DNA of 64,000 nucleotides from Candidatus Jettenia sp. (GCA_021650895.1 CP091278.1:2385659-2449658); one strand, 5' to 3'; shown: positions 28,153 to 36,551, counted from the stretch's first letter. A program made the numbers and translations. Notes: generated by a model not told the origin, from the sequence alone.

Positions 28153-29052
28153 GTGGATAACAGACAAAAGACAATTGAACAAGAAATAGAGTACTCTGGT
28201 GTAGGGTTGTTTCGGGGAGAAAGTACAAAGCTTCGTTTTAAGCCAGCACCGTTAAACTCGGGTATATATTTTGTTCGTGTAGATATGCCTGGCAAACCCA
28301 GAATTCCTGCTCATGTTTGTTCCTTATCGAGTAATTATAAACGTATATTTTTGAAACAGAAAGAGGCTGAGGTTGAGTGCGTAGAGCATCTTATGGCGGC
28401 ATTAGCAGGTTTAGGCATAGATAATATAGAGATTGAAATTAACGGTCGGGAAATTCCTTGTGCGGATGGAAGCGCTAAGCTATTTTTAGAAATTCTCAAA
28501 AAAGCAGGGATTGTTGTGCTCGGCGGTAAAAAGAAACTCTATATCGTAACAGATCCAATCATTGTGCAGAATGGGAATGCAAGTGTTATGGCGCTACCGT
28601 GTGAAAAAGGTTTGATATTTTCTTATACCCTTGATTTTGATGGCTCTTTTATCCCTCAGCAAACATACGATATTGAATTTACGCAGGATAACTTTTGTAG
28701 GGAGATTGCACCAGCAAGGACATTTGGCTTAAGCACCAATGTCGAAGAATTTAAAATGCTTGGTTTGGGGAAAGGGATTACAGATTTCAACAGCGTCATT
28801 GTGCATCAAGATGGCAAGATAACAAGACCCATTTCTATGGAGCCTGCGGAATTACGGTTTCCCAATGAGTTTGTAAGGCATAAAATTTTAGACCTTGTGG
28901 GAGATCTTTACCTTGCCAATGTAGTAATTCAAGGCCATATTGTTGCACACAGATCTGGTCACTCCCTCAATGTTCAGATGGCAGAAAAGATTGCACAAGG
29001 AGTGCTTGATTTAGAGAATATGGTTGCTCATAGTGACATTTTAAAAACATAA
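28153..29052 (+). CDS. lpxC: UDP-3-O-acyl-N-acetylglucosamine deacetylase
   Basis: 299 aa, usual length. Committed step of lipid A synthesis. The zinc enzyme's blocks are present: VECVEHLMAALAGLGIDN (His ligand), FVRHKILDLVGDLYL (His and Asp ligands) and HIVAHRSGHSLN (catalytic His). It begins IEQEIEYSGVGLFRGES, the family start. GTG start at 28153, 3 bp after the Skp gene. The fused FabZ domain found in some phyla is absent. Confidence 0.95.
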   Translation: MDNRQKTIEQEIEYSGVGLFRGESTKLRFKPAPLNSGIYFVRVDMPGKPRIPAHVCSLSSNYKRIFLKQKEAEVECVEHLMAALAGLGIDNIEIEINGREIPCADGSAKLFLEILKKAGIVVLGGKKKLYIVTDPIIVQNGNASVMALPCEKGLIFSYTLDFDGSFIPQQTYDIEFTQDNFCREIAPARTFGLSTNVEEFKMLGLGKGITDFNSVIVHQDGKITRPISMEPAELRFPNEFVRHKILDLVGDLYLANVVIQGHIVAHRSGHSLNVQMAEKIAQGVLDLENMVAHSDILKT

Positions 29053-29082
29053 GGAATGTACGAAGAAAAGGAAAGAAATGGG

Positions 29083-29973
29083 ATGAGAATTCATAAGTCT
29101 GCTATTGTGCATCCGGATGCTGTTGTAGGTAATGATGTTGAAATCGGGCCTTTTTCAGTTATAGGAGCAAGTGTTACTATTGGAGATGGGACGATTATTA
29201 AAAATCATGTCACCATTACAGGAAATACTACGATAGGAAAAAATAATATTATCCATCCCAACGCTGTTTTGGGCGCTGAACCGCAAGATCTTAAATACCA
29301 CGGTGAATGCACTTCTCTTTTCTTAGGAAATAACAACGTAGTTCGGGAGGGCGTGACCATTAATATAGGTACAGCGGTCGGGGGAGGAAAGACCGTAATT
29401 GGCGATAGTAACTTTTTTATGGCGTATGCACATATTGCCCATGATTGTATCATAGAAGATAATGTTCTTCTGGCGAACGGAGTATTACTCGGTGGGCATG
29501 TTATTATTGAAAGAGGCGCAAAATTGATGGGTCTTGTTGGTATACAGCCTTTTGTAACTATTGGACGGTATGCCTATGTAGGAGGTCATACCCGAATTGT
29601 CCAGGATGTGCCGCCGTATGTAATTATTGAGGGTCATCCTGCAAGGATTCGGCAAGTGAATGTTATTGGGCTGGAGAGAGAAGGTTTTAAGAAAGAGCAG
29701 GTTGACGAAATCAAAAAGGCATTTCGGACATTGTTTCGCAGGAATGAATCAGGCAGGAATAAAAATTTAGAAATGTTGGAGAAGCAAAAAGACATCTCCT
29801 CAGAGGTCAGTTATCTGATTACTTTCCTGAGAAATTCTGATAAAGGCAAGTTTGGAAGATATCGGGAGGCATTCCGATATTCATCATGTAACGATAAATT
29901 AAGTACTACATCTGATCCAGAAGAAGATAAAAAAGAGGCCGAGTTGGCGACAGATAAATCTACGATAGTTTAG
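29083..29973 (+). CDS. lpxA: Acyl-[ACP]-UDP-N-acetylglucosamine O-acyltransferase family protein
   Basis: 296 aa from the ATG at 29083, which has AAGGAAAG at a good distance; the upstream ATG (29056) has the ribosome site too close. Left-handed beta-helix hexapeptide repeats run from IHKSAIVHPDAVVGNDVEIG to FVTIGRYAYVGGHTRIVQ, with the catalytic-His region AYAHIAHDCIIEDNVLLANG. The C-terminus is about 35 residues longer than usual and hydrophilic. It could transfer to the 3-amino sugar analogue instead, given the oxidoreductase that follows. Confidence 0.92.
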   Translation: MRIHKSAIVHPDAVVGNDVEIGPFSVIGASVTIGDGTIIKNHVTITGNTTIGKNNIIHPNAVLGAEPQDLKYHGECTSLFLGNNNVVREGVTINIGTAVGGGKTVIGDSNFFMAYAHIAHDCIIEDNVLLANGVLLGGHVIIERGAKLMGLVGIQPFVTIGRYAYVGGHTRIVQDVPPYVIIEGHPARIRQVNVIGLEREGFKKEQVDEIKKAFRTLFRRNESGRNKNLEMLEKQKDISSEVSYLITFLRNSDKGKFGRYREAFRYSSCNDKLSTTSDPEEDKKEAELATDKSTIV

Positions 29974-30012
29974 ATTGAACGGATTCATGGTAAGGACTAC
30001 CAGGCGAGGGGA

Positions 30013-31047
30013 ATGCGGAGATTAAAAGTTGCAGTTGTTGGTGTTGGGCATTTAGGGAAAGAGCATGCAAGGGTATGTGCCGAGCTGCCCGGAGTAGAAC
30101 TGGTTGGTGTAGTCGATATACATATTGGTCAAGCAGAGAAAATTGCTCAACTGCACAATACGTGCTATTTTACAAATTATAAGGACATAATCGGTAAAGT
30201 TTCGGCCGTAAGTATCGCAGTACCTACGAAATCGCATTATGCTATTGCAAAGGAATTTCTGCAGAATGGCATACACGTTATGATCGAAAAGCCAATGACA
30301 GGGACGATACCTGAGGCGAAGGAATTAATACATATCAGTAAAACAAAAGGCGTGATACTTCAGGCAGGATATATTGAACGATTTAATCCTGCTATAGCTG
30401 CGATTAAAAAATTTTCTATTAATCCAAAATTTATTGAATGTCATCGTCTAAGCCCATTTACCTTCCGTTCGGCAGATATTGGTGTGGTATTAGATCTGAT
30501 GATACATGATATTGATATCATTTTACATATCACAGGTTCTAAAGTAAAAAAATTCGATGCTGTAGGAGTAAATGTTATCTCCGATAAAGAAGATATAGCG
30601 AATGTTCGTCTTCAGTTTGAAAACGGATGCGTGGCAAATATAACAGCAAGCCGCGTCTCTCTTACCCCTATGCGTAAAATGAGATTATTCTCTGAGGATT
30701 CATATATTTCTGTTGATTATCAGAAAAAGGATGCGTTACTATATAAAAAATCACCTAAATTAACCTTAAAGGCATTGAATGTCTCTGAGATGGATGTTTC
30801 TACTATCGCAGATCTGAAAAGTTATGTATTTGGCGACCTGTTAAAGATAGAGCATATCAAGATGGATGACTATGAACCGCTCAAAAAAGAGCTGGAATCT
30901 TTTGTGAATTGTATTGTAGAGCATAAAGAGCCTCTTGTTTCAGGTGAAGAAGGCTTAAAAGCTATACAGGTCGCAAACGATATTGTATGCGAGATAGAAA
31001 GAAATCTTAAGCTGGCCCATATGCCAAGTATGGAGGACGAATTATGA
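30013..31047 (+). CDS. Gfo/Idh/MocA-family NAD(P)-dependent oxidoreductase
   Basis: 344 aa. N-terminal Rossmann fold KVAVVGVGHLGKEHARVCAE, the EKPMTGT block (Lys of the E-K-P motif, near 94) and a C-terminal alpha/beta domain with QAGYIERFNPAI and DLMIHDIDI. Position right after lpxA resembles GnnA, which oxidises UDP-GlcNAc at C3 for 3-amino-lipid A in some bacteria; no GnnB aminotransferase is adjacent, so this is an inference. Overlaps the radical SAM gene by 4 bp. Confidence 0.85.
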   Translation: MRRLKVAVVGVGHLGKEHARVCAELPGVELVGVVDIHIGQAEKIAQLHNTCYFTNYKDIIGKVSAVSIAVPTKSHYAIAKEFLQNGIHVMIEKPMTGTIPEAKELIHISKTKGVILQAGYIERFNPAIAAIKKFSINPKFIECHRLSPFTFRSADIGVVLDLMIHDIDIILHITGSKVKKFDAVGVNVISDKEDIANVRLQFENGCVANITASRVSLTPMRKMRLFSEDSYISVDYQKKDALLYKKSPKLTLKALNVSEMDVSTIADLKSYVFGDLLKIEHIKMDDYEPLKKELESFVNCIVEHKEPLVSGEEGLKAIQVANDIVCEIERNLKLAHMPSMEDEL

Positions 31048-32285
31048 CATCATTTGATTTTTTGCATATCGATGCTGAAATTATTGGAGGAAAGGTTGTT
31101 GGGAAGGCAGGAGGGGTGCTGGGCAAGATGCTACAGCCCTATGTAGATCAATTTTTTGAAAAGATCAATTCCTTAAAAGTAATTGCAAAAAAGAATGGAA
31201 TGCAGGTATATAATCTCTATAATCCGCCATTCCCCAGTCAGGCAGGAATGAGATTTCTGGAAAGAAAGTTAAGAATGATGCTCTCTAAAATGGCATTCCC
31301 TGTTACCGCTAATTTAGCCATAACGCATAAATGCCAGTGCCAGTGTATTCACTGCAGTGCAGATCCATTTATTGACCCCGCCAAGAAAGAGCTTACGGTC
31401 GAGGAGATAAAAAAAGTTGTTGATGGTGCATTAGACCTTGGCGCAAGTCTGGTTATTTATGTAGGCGGAGAGCCTTTGCTTCGCGAAGAGCTTTATGAAC
31501 TCATTCATTATGTAGATAAGACCAAGGCTATTCCTATGATATTTACGAACGGATTGCTCCTGACGGAAGAGAATGTCCAGAAGCTTGCCAATGCAGGCCT
31601 ATTCTCGCTCAATATTTCTATAGATAGCAGTGAACCTGAACTACACAATGAGTTCAGAGCGGTACCCGGTTGTTATCAAAAAGCATTTGAAGGAGCTGAA
31701 CGTTGCCGGAGAGCTGGCATCTTAACAGGTATTTCTACCTATGCGACCGGCGAAAGTATCAAGACAGGCAAGGTCGAAAAGCTTTTAAAGATCGCGCAGG
31801 AGCAGGGTTTTTCTGAGGTTACTATTTTTGATTGCATACCTTCAGGCCGATTCTTAAAAGATACATCAAAAATACTGACAGCGGAAGACCGGAAACAATT
31901 GATTGCGCTTACAAAGAAATATCACGAGATGGATCATCCCATGGGGATCAATTGCATGTCAATTATTAATTCTCCAAGGGGAGTGGGCTGCTATGGAGCA
32001 CAATCGCAATTTTATATGACAGCATATGGCGATATCAATCCCTGTGATTTCAACCCGATTAATTTCGGAAATGTACGTGAGATGTCTATTCAGGAAATAT
32101 GGAAAAAGATGGTCACGCATCCGGATTTTAGCAAGAGATATCCTACATGCCGGATGCAAAGTAAGGCATACCGAAAGAAGTATATTGATCCACTTCCGAA
32201 AGATGTAAGACTACCGGTAAAAATAGAAGATATTGCGCCTGTTGAGCTGGCGGAACAGGAGACTAATCTTGCAGGAGTTCGTTAG
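31044..32285 (+). CDS. Radical SAM/SPASM-like protein
   Basis: 413 aa. The first ~85 residues form a separate N-terminal region (GGKVVGKAGGVLGKMLQPYV). The radical SAM core follows with HKCQCQCIHC (C-x3-C-x2-C, near 95), VIYVGGEPLLREEL and LFSLNISIDSSEPELH. C-terminal cysteines in GVGCYGAQ, DINPCDF and YPTCRMQ are arranged as in SPASM-type auxiliary Fe-S domains. It is translationally coupled to the oxidoreductase in the lipid A operon, so an envelope lipid or sugar substrate is possible but unproven. Confidence 0.85.
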   Translation: MTSFDFLHIDAEIIGGKVVGKAGGVLGKMLQPYVDQFFEKINSLKVIAKKNGMQVYNLYNPPFPSQAGMRFLERKLRMMLSKMAFPVTANLAITHKCQCQCIHCSADPFIDPAKKELTVEEIKKVVDGALDLGASLVIYVGGEPLLREELYELIHYVDKTKAIPMIFTNGLLLTEENVQKLANAGLFSLNISIDSSEPELHNEFRAVPGCYQKAFEGAERCRRAGILTGISTYATGESIKTGKVEKLLKIAQEQGFSEVTIFDCIPSGRFLKDTSKILTAEDRKQLIALTKKYHEMDHPMGINCMSIINSPRGVGCYGAQSQFYMTAYGDINPCDFNPINFGNVREMSIQEIWKKMVTHPDFSKRYPTCRMQSKAYRKKYIDPLPKDVRLPVKIEDIAPVELAEQETNLAGVR

Positions 32286-32441
32286 CTCTGTAAGATTCCG
32301 AGTGTTCATTGCACCATTTTTTTATAAAAAGTTGTGAAATTGCATGATATAGCATCCAAGAGATGAAACCGAACAGAATGTAGCGAAAGTTGATCTTTGA
32401 TTGTATGCAGATGTATGAAATATACGGAATCCCTAAAAATA

Positions 32442-32518
32442 TCATTGCGAGGGTCTTGTCCGAAGCAATTTCTTCTGAAACATGCAAAGGATTGCTTCGG
32501 GAAAAACCCTCGCAATGA
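32442..32518. repeat. 77-bp inverted repeat after the radical SAM gene
   Basis: Arms TCATTGCGAGGG-(t/cttgt)-CCGAAGCAAT and ATTGCTTCGG-(gaaaaa)-CCCTCGCAATGA pair over 22 positions around a 23-nt loop. A partial copy (GTCATTGCGAGGGT) is at 47117-47130. The 359 bp between the radical SAM gene and the DUF1858-like gene hold no other feature. Confidence 0.75.
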
Positions 32519-32644
32519 CCATCGAGGTAGTCTTTCCTCTGTTGAGGTTATGTTCGTTTCATCCTTAAAGTACTATATATCGCACAGAACAAAAATGAAA
32601 GCAGTTTTTTATCCTTTGAATTATTTCTATGATCGGAGGTAACT

Positions 32645-32875
32645 ATGGGTAATGAGATTCTTATCACGAAGAAAATGAGCACGGGAGAAGTGACAAAGAA
32701 ATACCCAGCAACAAAAGCGGTTTTCACAAAATATTTTGGGAAAGGATGTTTTGATTGCCCTTCCTTTGGCACAGAGGATATCAATCTTGCATGCATGATG
32801 CATAATACAGATGTTGATAAATTTGTCAAGGAACTAAACGAAGCGGCGAAACAAGAGGCAAATAAAACCTCATAA
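32645..32875 (+). CDS. DUF1858-like (hybrid-cluster-associated redox disulfide) protein
   Basis: 76 aa. ITKKMSTGEVTKKYPATKAVF and the Cys-bearing GKGCFDCPSFGTE match the small DUF1858 helical domain, whose CxxC is thought to be a redox disulfide; it often accompanies hybrid-cluster protein or nitrogen-oxide genes. GGAGG precedes the ATG. First of a five-gene unit ending with the octaheme cytochrome. Confidence 0.8.
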   Translation: MGNEILITKKMSTGEVTKKYPATKAVFTKYFGKGCFDCPSFGTEDINLACMMHNTDVDKFVKELNEAAKQEANKTS

Positions 32876-32936
32876 ACGATCTCGTATATATCTTTAAAGA
32901 AACCCGAAAATCTGATGAGGAGGTTGATAAATACAT

Positions 32937-33239
32937 TTGGAGCCAATACATCTGGAAGAAAAGATAAAATTTAATAAAGAGCATTTTATCCCAAATATCC
33001 TTTATGCCTCTCCGAAGGTAAAAATGCCCCTTATTTGTATGGAACCCGGACAGGAAATTCCATCTCATGGAGGGCACAGCGTGGGCATATTTTATGTGAA
33101 GGAAGGTAAAGGGATCTTCACCCTCGATAATCAGAAAATTGATATGGAAAAAGGAACCGTAGTTATTGCTCCGGAAGGCGCATCCAGGGGAATGAGATGT
33201 GTGGAACGAATGGTTGTTTTAGCTATGAGTGCGGGGTAA
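32937..33239 (+). CDS. Single-domain cupin, first of tandem pair
   Basis: 100 aa cupin. Motif 1, GQEIPSHGGHSVGIFYVKEGKG, has two His but motif 2, GTVVIAPEGASRGM, has Ser/Arg where the metal-binding His should be. TTG start at 32937: the frame is closed two codons upstream and no ATG is available; GAGGAGG lies about 15 bp before. It lies 4 bp before a paralogous cupin. No substrate can be assigned. Confidence 0.75.
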   Translation: MEPIHLEEKIKFNKEHFIPNILYASPKVKMPLICMEPGQEIPSHGGHSVGIFYVKEGKGIFTLDNQKIDMEKGTVVIAPEGASRGMRCVERMVVLAMSAG

Positions 33240-33243
33240 AAGA

Positions 33244-33552
33244 ATGGGAAAAATTGATGTAAAAGAACAGATAGAATTTTCAAAAGAAAAATATGTATCA
33301 AAGATCCTGTTTGATAGTGATAAAGCACGGGTTGTATTGTTCTGTTTGGAGAAAGGGCAGGAGGTGCCTTTGCATACAGTGGAACCTCAGGTGATAATGC
33401 TGGTAATTTCAGGAAAAGGTTCATTTACTGTAGGAGACAAGATATATAAAGTTAAACCAGATTCTGTAGCGATTTGTGAGAGCATGGAAGCGCACGGGAT
33501 GAAGGCTGATGAGCAGATGGTTGTCCTTGCTTCAATCGTACCGCGGCCATAA
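33244..33552 (+). CDS. Single-domain cupin, second of tandem pair
   Basis: 102 aa, similar along its length to the preceding cupin (IDVKEQIEFSKEKYVSKIL versus IHLEEKIKFNKEHFIPNIL). Motif 1 keeps one His (GQEVPLHTVEPQV) and motif 2 has a His (CESMEAHGMKA). The two copies thus split the usual metal ligands between them. The ATG at 33244 is preferred, with GGGGTAAAAG before it. Confidence 0.78.
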   Translation: MGKIDVKEQIEFSKEKYVSKILFDSDKARVVLFCLEKGQEVPLHTVEPQVIMLVISGKGSFTVGDKIYKVKPDSVAICESMEAHGMKADEQMVVLASIVPRP

Positions 33553-33579
33553 TGAAAGATTTTTAGACAAGGAGTAGTC

Positions 33580-33816
33580 ATGAGTGAGAAATCACCCGTT
33601 ACGTTAGATGTTAGAAATATTGTGCCCAGAGAAAGACATCCGAAGATTTTTAATACTTTTGATGGCCTCAAAAAAGGAGAGATGATGGTCCTGATAAACG
33701 ATCATGACCCCAAGCCGTTAAAGTATCAGCTTGATGCAGAACGAAAGGGGCAAATGGATTGGAAGTATATTGAACAAGGACCGGAAATGTGGAAGGTAGA
33801 AATAACAAAAAAATAA
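33580..33816 (+). CDS. DUF2249-domain protein
   Basis: 78 aa. TLDVRNIVPRERHPKIFNTF, LKKGEMMVLINDHDPKPLKY and WKVEITKK match the DUF2249 domain closely. This domain is common next to nitric oxide/nitrous oxide reduction genes and hemerythrin-like proteins; its chemistry is not known. AAGGAG precedes the ATG. Between the cupins and the HAO-like cytochrome. Confidence 0.88.
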   Translation: MSEKSPVTLDVRNIVPRERHPKIFNTFDGLKKGEMMVLINDHDPKPLKYQLDAERKGQMDWKYIEQGPEMWKVEITKK

Positions 33817-33898
33817 CACAAGTTATAATCTTGCGTAGTGAAAAATCTATTTTTTGTGTATGTGTATGTTGTTTGAATTTAAGGAGGGAAAGGTTTAT

Positions 33899-35638
33899 AT
33901 GATCAAGGAAGTAAGATGTATCGTCTCTATAATAATGATTGCTCTGTTTGCCTGTATCGGTTTTGGCTGCGAAAATACGAGTGCGAGAAAAGCAGAAGCT
34001 GTTACCGCGCCCAAAACAACGAAAGGGACAATAGAAAAGCCGGTAGTTACTCAAGCTGTTCAGGAATCAGTTGCTGCTCAACCGAAGGAAGAAGTAAAAA
34101 AGGAAGAAGTAAAACAAGAAGCTCCTGCCCCTGAGGAGCAGGAGGAGCGTAAGGAATCGCATGCCGGCTGCCCATCAAAACAGGAAGAAATGGCTTCTCA
34201 TCCAAAAGATACGAGGACAATTCAGGAAATTATTTCTCAGATAACAGGGGAAAAAATAGGCCCTGATAACTCTGGTGATCTCTATCACAACGGATTAACA
34301 GCAACCTATACAGGACCAAAAGAGGTATTCCCCGGTGAAGGTAAATTCGGGAAGTTATTCAGCTTTTTGCCTATTATAAGGTGGTATGATCCGGACCATT
34401 ATTATACGCCAAATATGGCAATTTCAGGAGAGTTTAAACACGAAGAATGTATTATGTGCCATACGGTGCAAACGCCGGGTATTGTTGCACAGTGGAAGAA
34501 AAGCAAGCATGCATCAACAGAAAAGGGTGTAGTGGGATGTGATAAATGCCATGGGAACAATCATCAGCAGCTCTACATGCCTTCCTGGCGACACTGCGGT
34601 GAATGTCATCCGGAGCAGCAATCAGGCCATCGTGATGGCAAGTTAGGCTCACACGCATATGCGTTTCACGTAAATGTAGTAGAGACCCCGTGGCAGATAG
34701 CAAAACCGGCAGAAGAGGTAACCGCCTGTGCGACGTGCCATGGTATAGCTGAAAATCGGTGTGATGGATGCCACACAAGACATGACTTTTCTCTGGCGGA
34801 GGCAAGAAAGCCCAATAACTGCGGTATCTGTCATACAGGTTTGGACCACTATGAGTATGAGATGTACAAGGAATCATACCACGGGATGATTTATGAATCT
34901 GAACAACATACCTGGGATTGGACGAAACCTCTGAAACCGGCAAACTACAAGACCCCTACCTGTGCATTTTGTCATATGAAGGATGGTGAACACAACGCAC
35001 AGAAGGCGTCTACCATCTACAGTCATATGGGTACATCTCTGGTAGACCGGGGAGCGCCGAAATTTAAAGAGGAGAGACAAAATTGGATTAATACCTGTAA
35101 GGGATGTCACTCACCCAGATTTGCAGCAGATCAGCTAAATGCTATGGATGAGGCCGTAAAGCTCAGTTTTACCAAATGGCGTGAGGCTATGAAGGTCGTA
35201 ATGGATCTTTACAATGATGGCATGCTGGATCCCATGCCAAACGATTTGGCGCCCGACTATGCTGGACATTATACCTTTAGTCTGTTAGGTGGCGAGGGAA
35301 GAATGTATAACGTTTCCGACATAGAGCGAACCTCCTTTGAGATGCTTGTCTATGTAACCAATGCCGTGTACAAGGCGATGGCGCATGGCGCTATGTATGG
35401 TGCTACTTACGGGAAAGGCGCTTTCTTGCAAGATCGTTGGCTTGTTCAGGTGAAGAGCGAGGCCAGCCGGTTAAGAAGATTAAGGGCGCTGGAAGATAAG
35501 GTAGGTATAAAACATAAGGCATATGATTTCTGGAAGCACGGCGAGTATACCGATTTACTTTTAGGTTGGAGAAGAAAGCCAGGCGATGTAGATAAATCAG
35601 CTTGTAAACATGAGGGTGAAAATTGTCTGGTTGATTAA
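33899..35638 (+). CDS. Octaheme cytochrome c of the hydroxylamine oxidoreductase family
   Basis: 579 aa from the ATG at 33899, preceded by AAGGAGGGAAAGG. N-terminal signal ending FGC (weak lipobox), then a charged low-complexity linker (about 25-100) and eight CxxCH motifs with first Cys at about 184, 214, 233, 277, 288, 308, 355 and 400, the HAO count and order. After the last heme come helices with AVYKAMAHGAMYGATYG (about 491-505). Oxidative HAOs covalently tie heme 4 to a C-terminal Tyr; members without it can reduce nitrite. Whether Tyr500/504 or another residue fills that place needs a structural alignment. Likely located in the anammoxosome lumen. A nitrite- or N-oxide-handling role fits the neighbouring FNT channels. 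Confidence 0.88.
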   Translation: MIKEVRCIVSIIMIALFACIGFGCENTSARKAEAVTAPKTTKGTIEKPVVTQAVQESVAAQPKEEVKKEEVKQEAPAPEEQEERKESHAGCPSKQEEMASHPKDTRTIQEIISQITGEKIGPDNSGDLYHNGLTATYTGPKEVFPGEGKFGKLFSFLPIIRWYDPDHYYTPNMAISGEFKHEECIMCHTVQTPGIVAQWKKSKHASTEKGVVGCDKCHGNNHQQLYMPSWRHCGECHPEQQSGHRDGKLGSHAYAFHVNVVETPWQIAKPAEEVTACATCHGIAENRCDGCHTRHDFSLAEARKPNNCGICHTGLDHYEYEMYKESYHGMIYESEQHTWDWTKPLKPANYKTPTCAFCHMKDGEHNAQKASTIYSHMGTSLVDRGAPKFKEERQNWINTCKGCHSPRFAADQLNAMDEAVKLSFTKWREAMKVVMDLYNDGMLDPMPNDLAPDYAGHYTFSLLGGEGRMYNVSDIERTSFEMLVYVTNAVYKAMAHGAMYGATYGKGAFLQDRWLVQVKSEASRLRRLRALEDKVGIKHKAYDFWKHGEYTDLLLGWRRKPGDVDKSACKHEGENCLVD

Positions 35639-35694
35639 CAGGCTATGTAAAACCTCTGATTTGCTCGTAACCGGGCTTTTCAGAAAAATTAATG

Positions 35695-35735
35695 AAAAGG
35701 CTTAATCCCCTGATAAGGATTAAGCCTTTTTTATT
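35695..35735 (+). terminator. Rho-independent terminator of the HAO-like operon
   Basis: AAAAGGCTTAATCC, 8-nt loop, GGATTAAGCCTTTT followed by a T-rich tract, 57 bp after the stop codon. Confidence 0.93.
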
Positions 35736-35789
35736 TTAATTCTTTTTCTTTAGTTGAGATAAAATAATCTTTAACTTAATGACATTGCC

Positions 35790-35880
35790 TGTCATTCCCG
35801 AACGTCTTTATTGGGAATCCAGCATGGGGAAGAGAACAGGAAAGGTACTGGATTCCCGATAAAAGCATTCGGGAATGACA
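35790..35880. repeat. 91-bp inverted repeat
   Basis: TGTCATTCCCGAA...GGGAATCCAG pairs with CTGGATTCCC...TTCGGGAATGACA around a GC-rich centre. It is followed directly by a copy of the dispersed palindrome family. The stretch between the operon terminator and the next gene contains nothing else. Confidence 0.75.
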
Positions 35881-35890
35881 AGTTGTCCTT

Positions 35891-35916
35891 GGCAAGGCTA
35901 AAGCCTCGCCCTACAT
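35891..35916. repeat. Dispersed palindrome family member
   Basis: GGCAAGGCTAAAGCCTCGCC followed by CTACAT. Core GGCAAGGCTAAAGCC recurs with small changes at ten places in the window. Confidence 0.75.
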
Positions 35917-35930
35917 GCGTACTACACAGT

Positions 35931-36137
35931 TTATTTACCAGATGCTACGACAACTTTATTAAGCTCTGTAAGGAGTGAATTCATATCTATTCCGCTCGCT
36001 CCAGCCGTTTTTTCAATGCTAAATCCACCTCCGCAACAAGCATCTACCTTAAATTTACTAAAAACCGTAATTGTTTTTGGGTATTTTTTTATAACATCAT
36101 TAATCACCATATTTTTTGTAATAATTTCTTTTTCCAT
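35931..36137 (-). CDS. ScdA_N (DUF542)-like small protein
   Basis: 68 aa: ITKNMVINDVIKKYPKTITVF, then FKVDACCGGGFSIEKTA and helical LLTELNKVVV. The paired-Cys motif CCGG is that of the N-terminal domain of the iron-sulfur repair protein RIC/ScdA/YtfE, which helps repair Fe-S centres damaged by nitric oxide; the hemerythrin half is missing. GGAGGTAAAGATCT before the ATG is a strong ribosome site. It resembles the DUF1858-like gene at 32.6 kb. Confidence 0.82.
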   Translation of the reverse strand: MEKEIITKNMVINDVIKKYPKTITVFSKFKVDACCGGGFSIEKTAGASGIDMNSLLTELNKVVVASGK

Positions 36138-36462
36138 AGATCTTTACCTCCAAAAATTTGCTTACTCAAATAACTATACTCAGAAAACAGGTAGTTACGA
36201 AAACACTATGATTATGATAACGTATAAGAGAATCAAAAATCAAAGGCTTTCTATCACAGCGCAGCGAAAATACAATCGCTTCATCTATTAAATTTTGAAA
36301 TAAGCATATCATATTTGAAATACCATCTTACCATTTCCTAACAATAAAATTTTTTTATATTTTATAAGTTTCATGTTTATGGATAGTTACATTAAATTAT
36401 TAAATATTAATGAATTTATTTATTTGGAATGCCAGTTGTGATCAGTATAAAATACCCTTATG

Positions 36463-36479
36463 GGTTGCAAATTGCAACC
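36463..36479. promoter_or_regulatory. 17-bp palindrome upstream of the TDT transporter
   Basis: GGTTGCAA-A-TTGCAACC, 109 bp before the ATG at 36588. It has the form of a dimeric-regulator site (TTG...CAA); the 450-bp divergent region (36138-36587) is otherwise AT-rich with one dispersed palindrome copy. Confidence 0.4.
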
Positions 36480-36488
36480 ACAGGCAAT

Positions 36489-36551
36489 GCAGGACAAGGC
36501 TTTAGCCTTGCCAAAGGCTTAAAGGTTTGCCCTGCGAAATTGAAATTCCTA
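36489..36551. repeat. Dispersed palindrome family member with AATTGAAATTCCT flank
   Basis: GGACAAGGCTTTAGCCTTGCC followed by AAAGGCTTAAAGGTTTGCCC and AAATTGAAATTCCT. The flank is the reverse complement of the AGGAATTTCAATT flank at 43.5, 46.8 and 52.7 kb. Confidence 0.75.

Noticed and set aside
34452-34943. 163-aa open frame on the minus strand
   Set aside because: It lies wholly inside the octaheme cytochrome gene and reads as the antisense of heme motifs (His/Cys-rich); no ribosome site or family.
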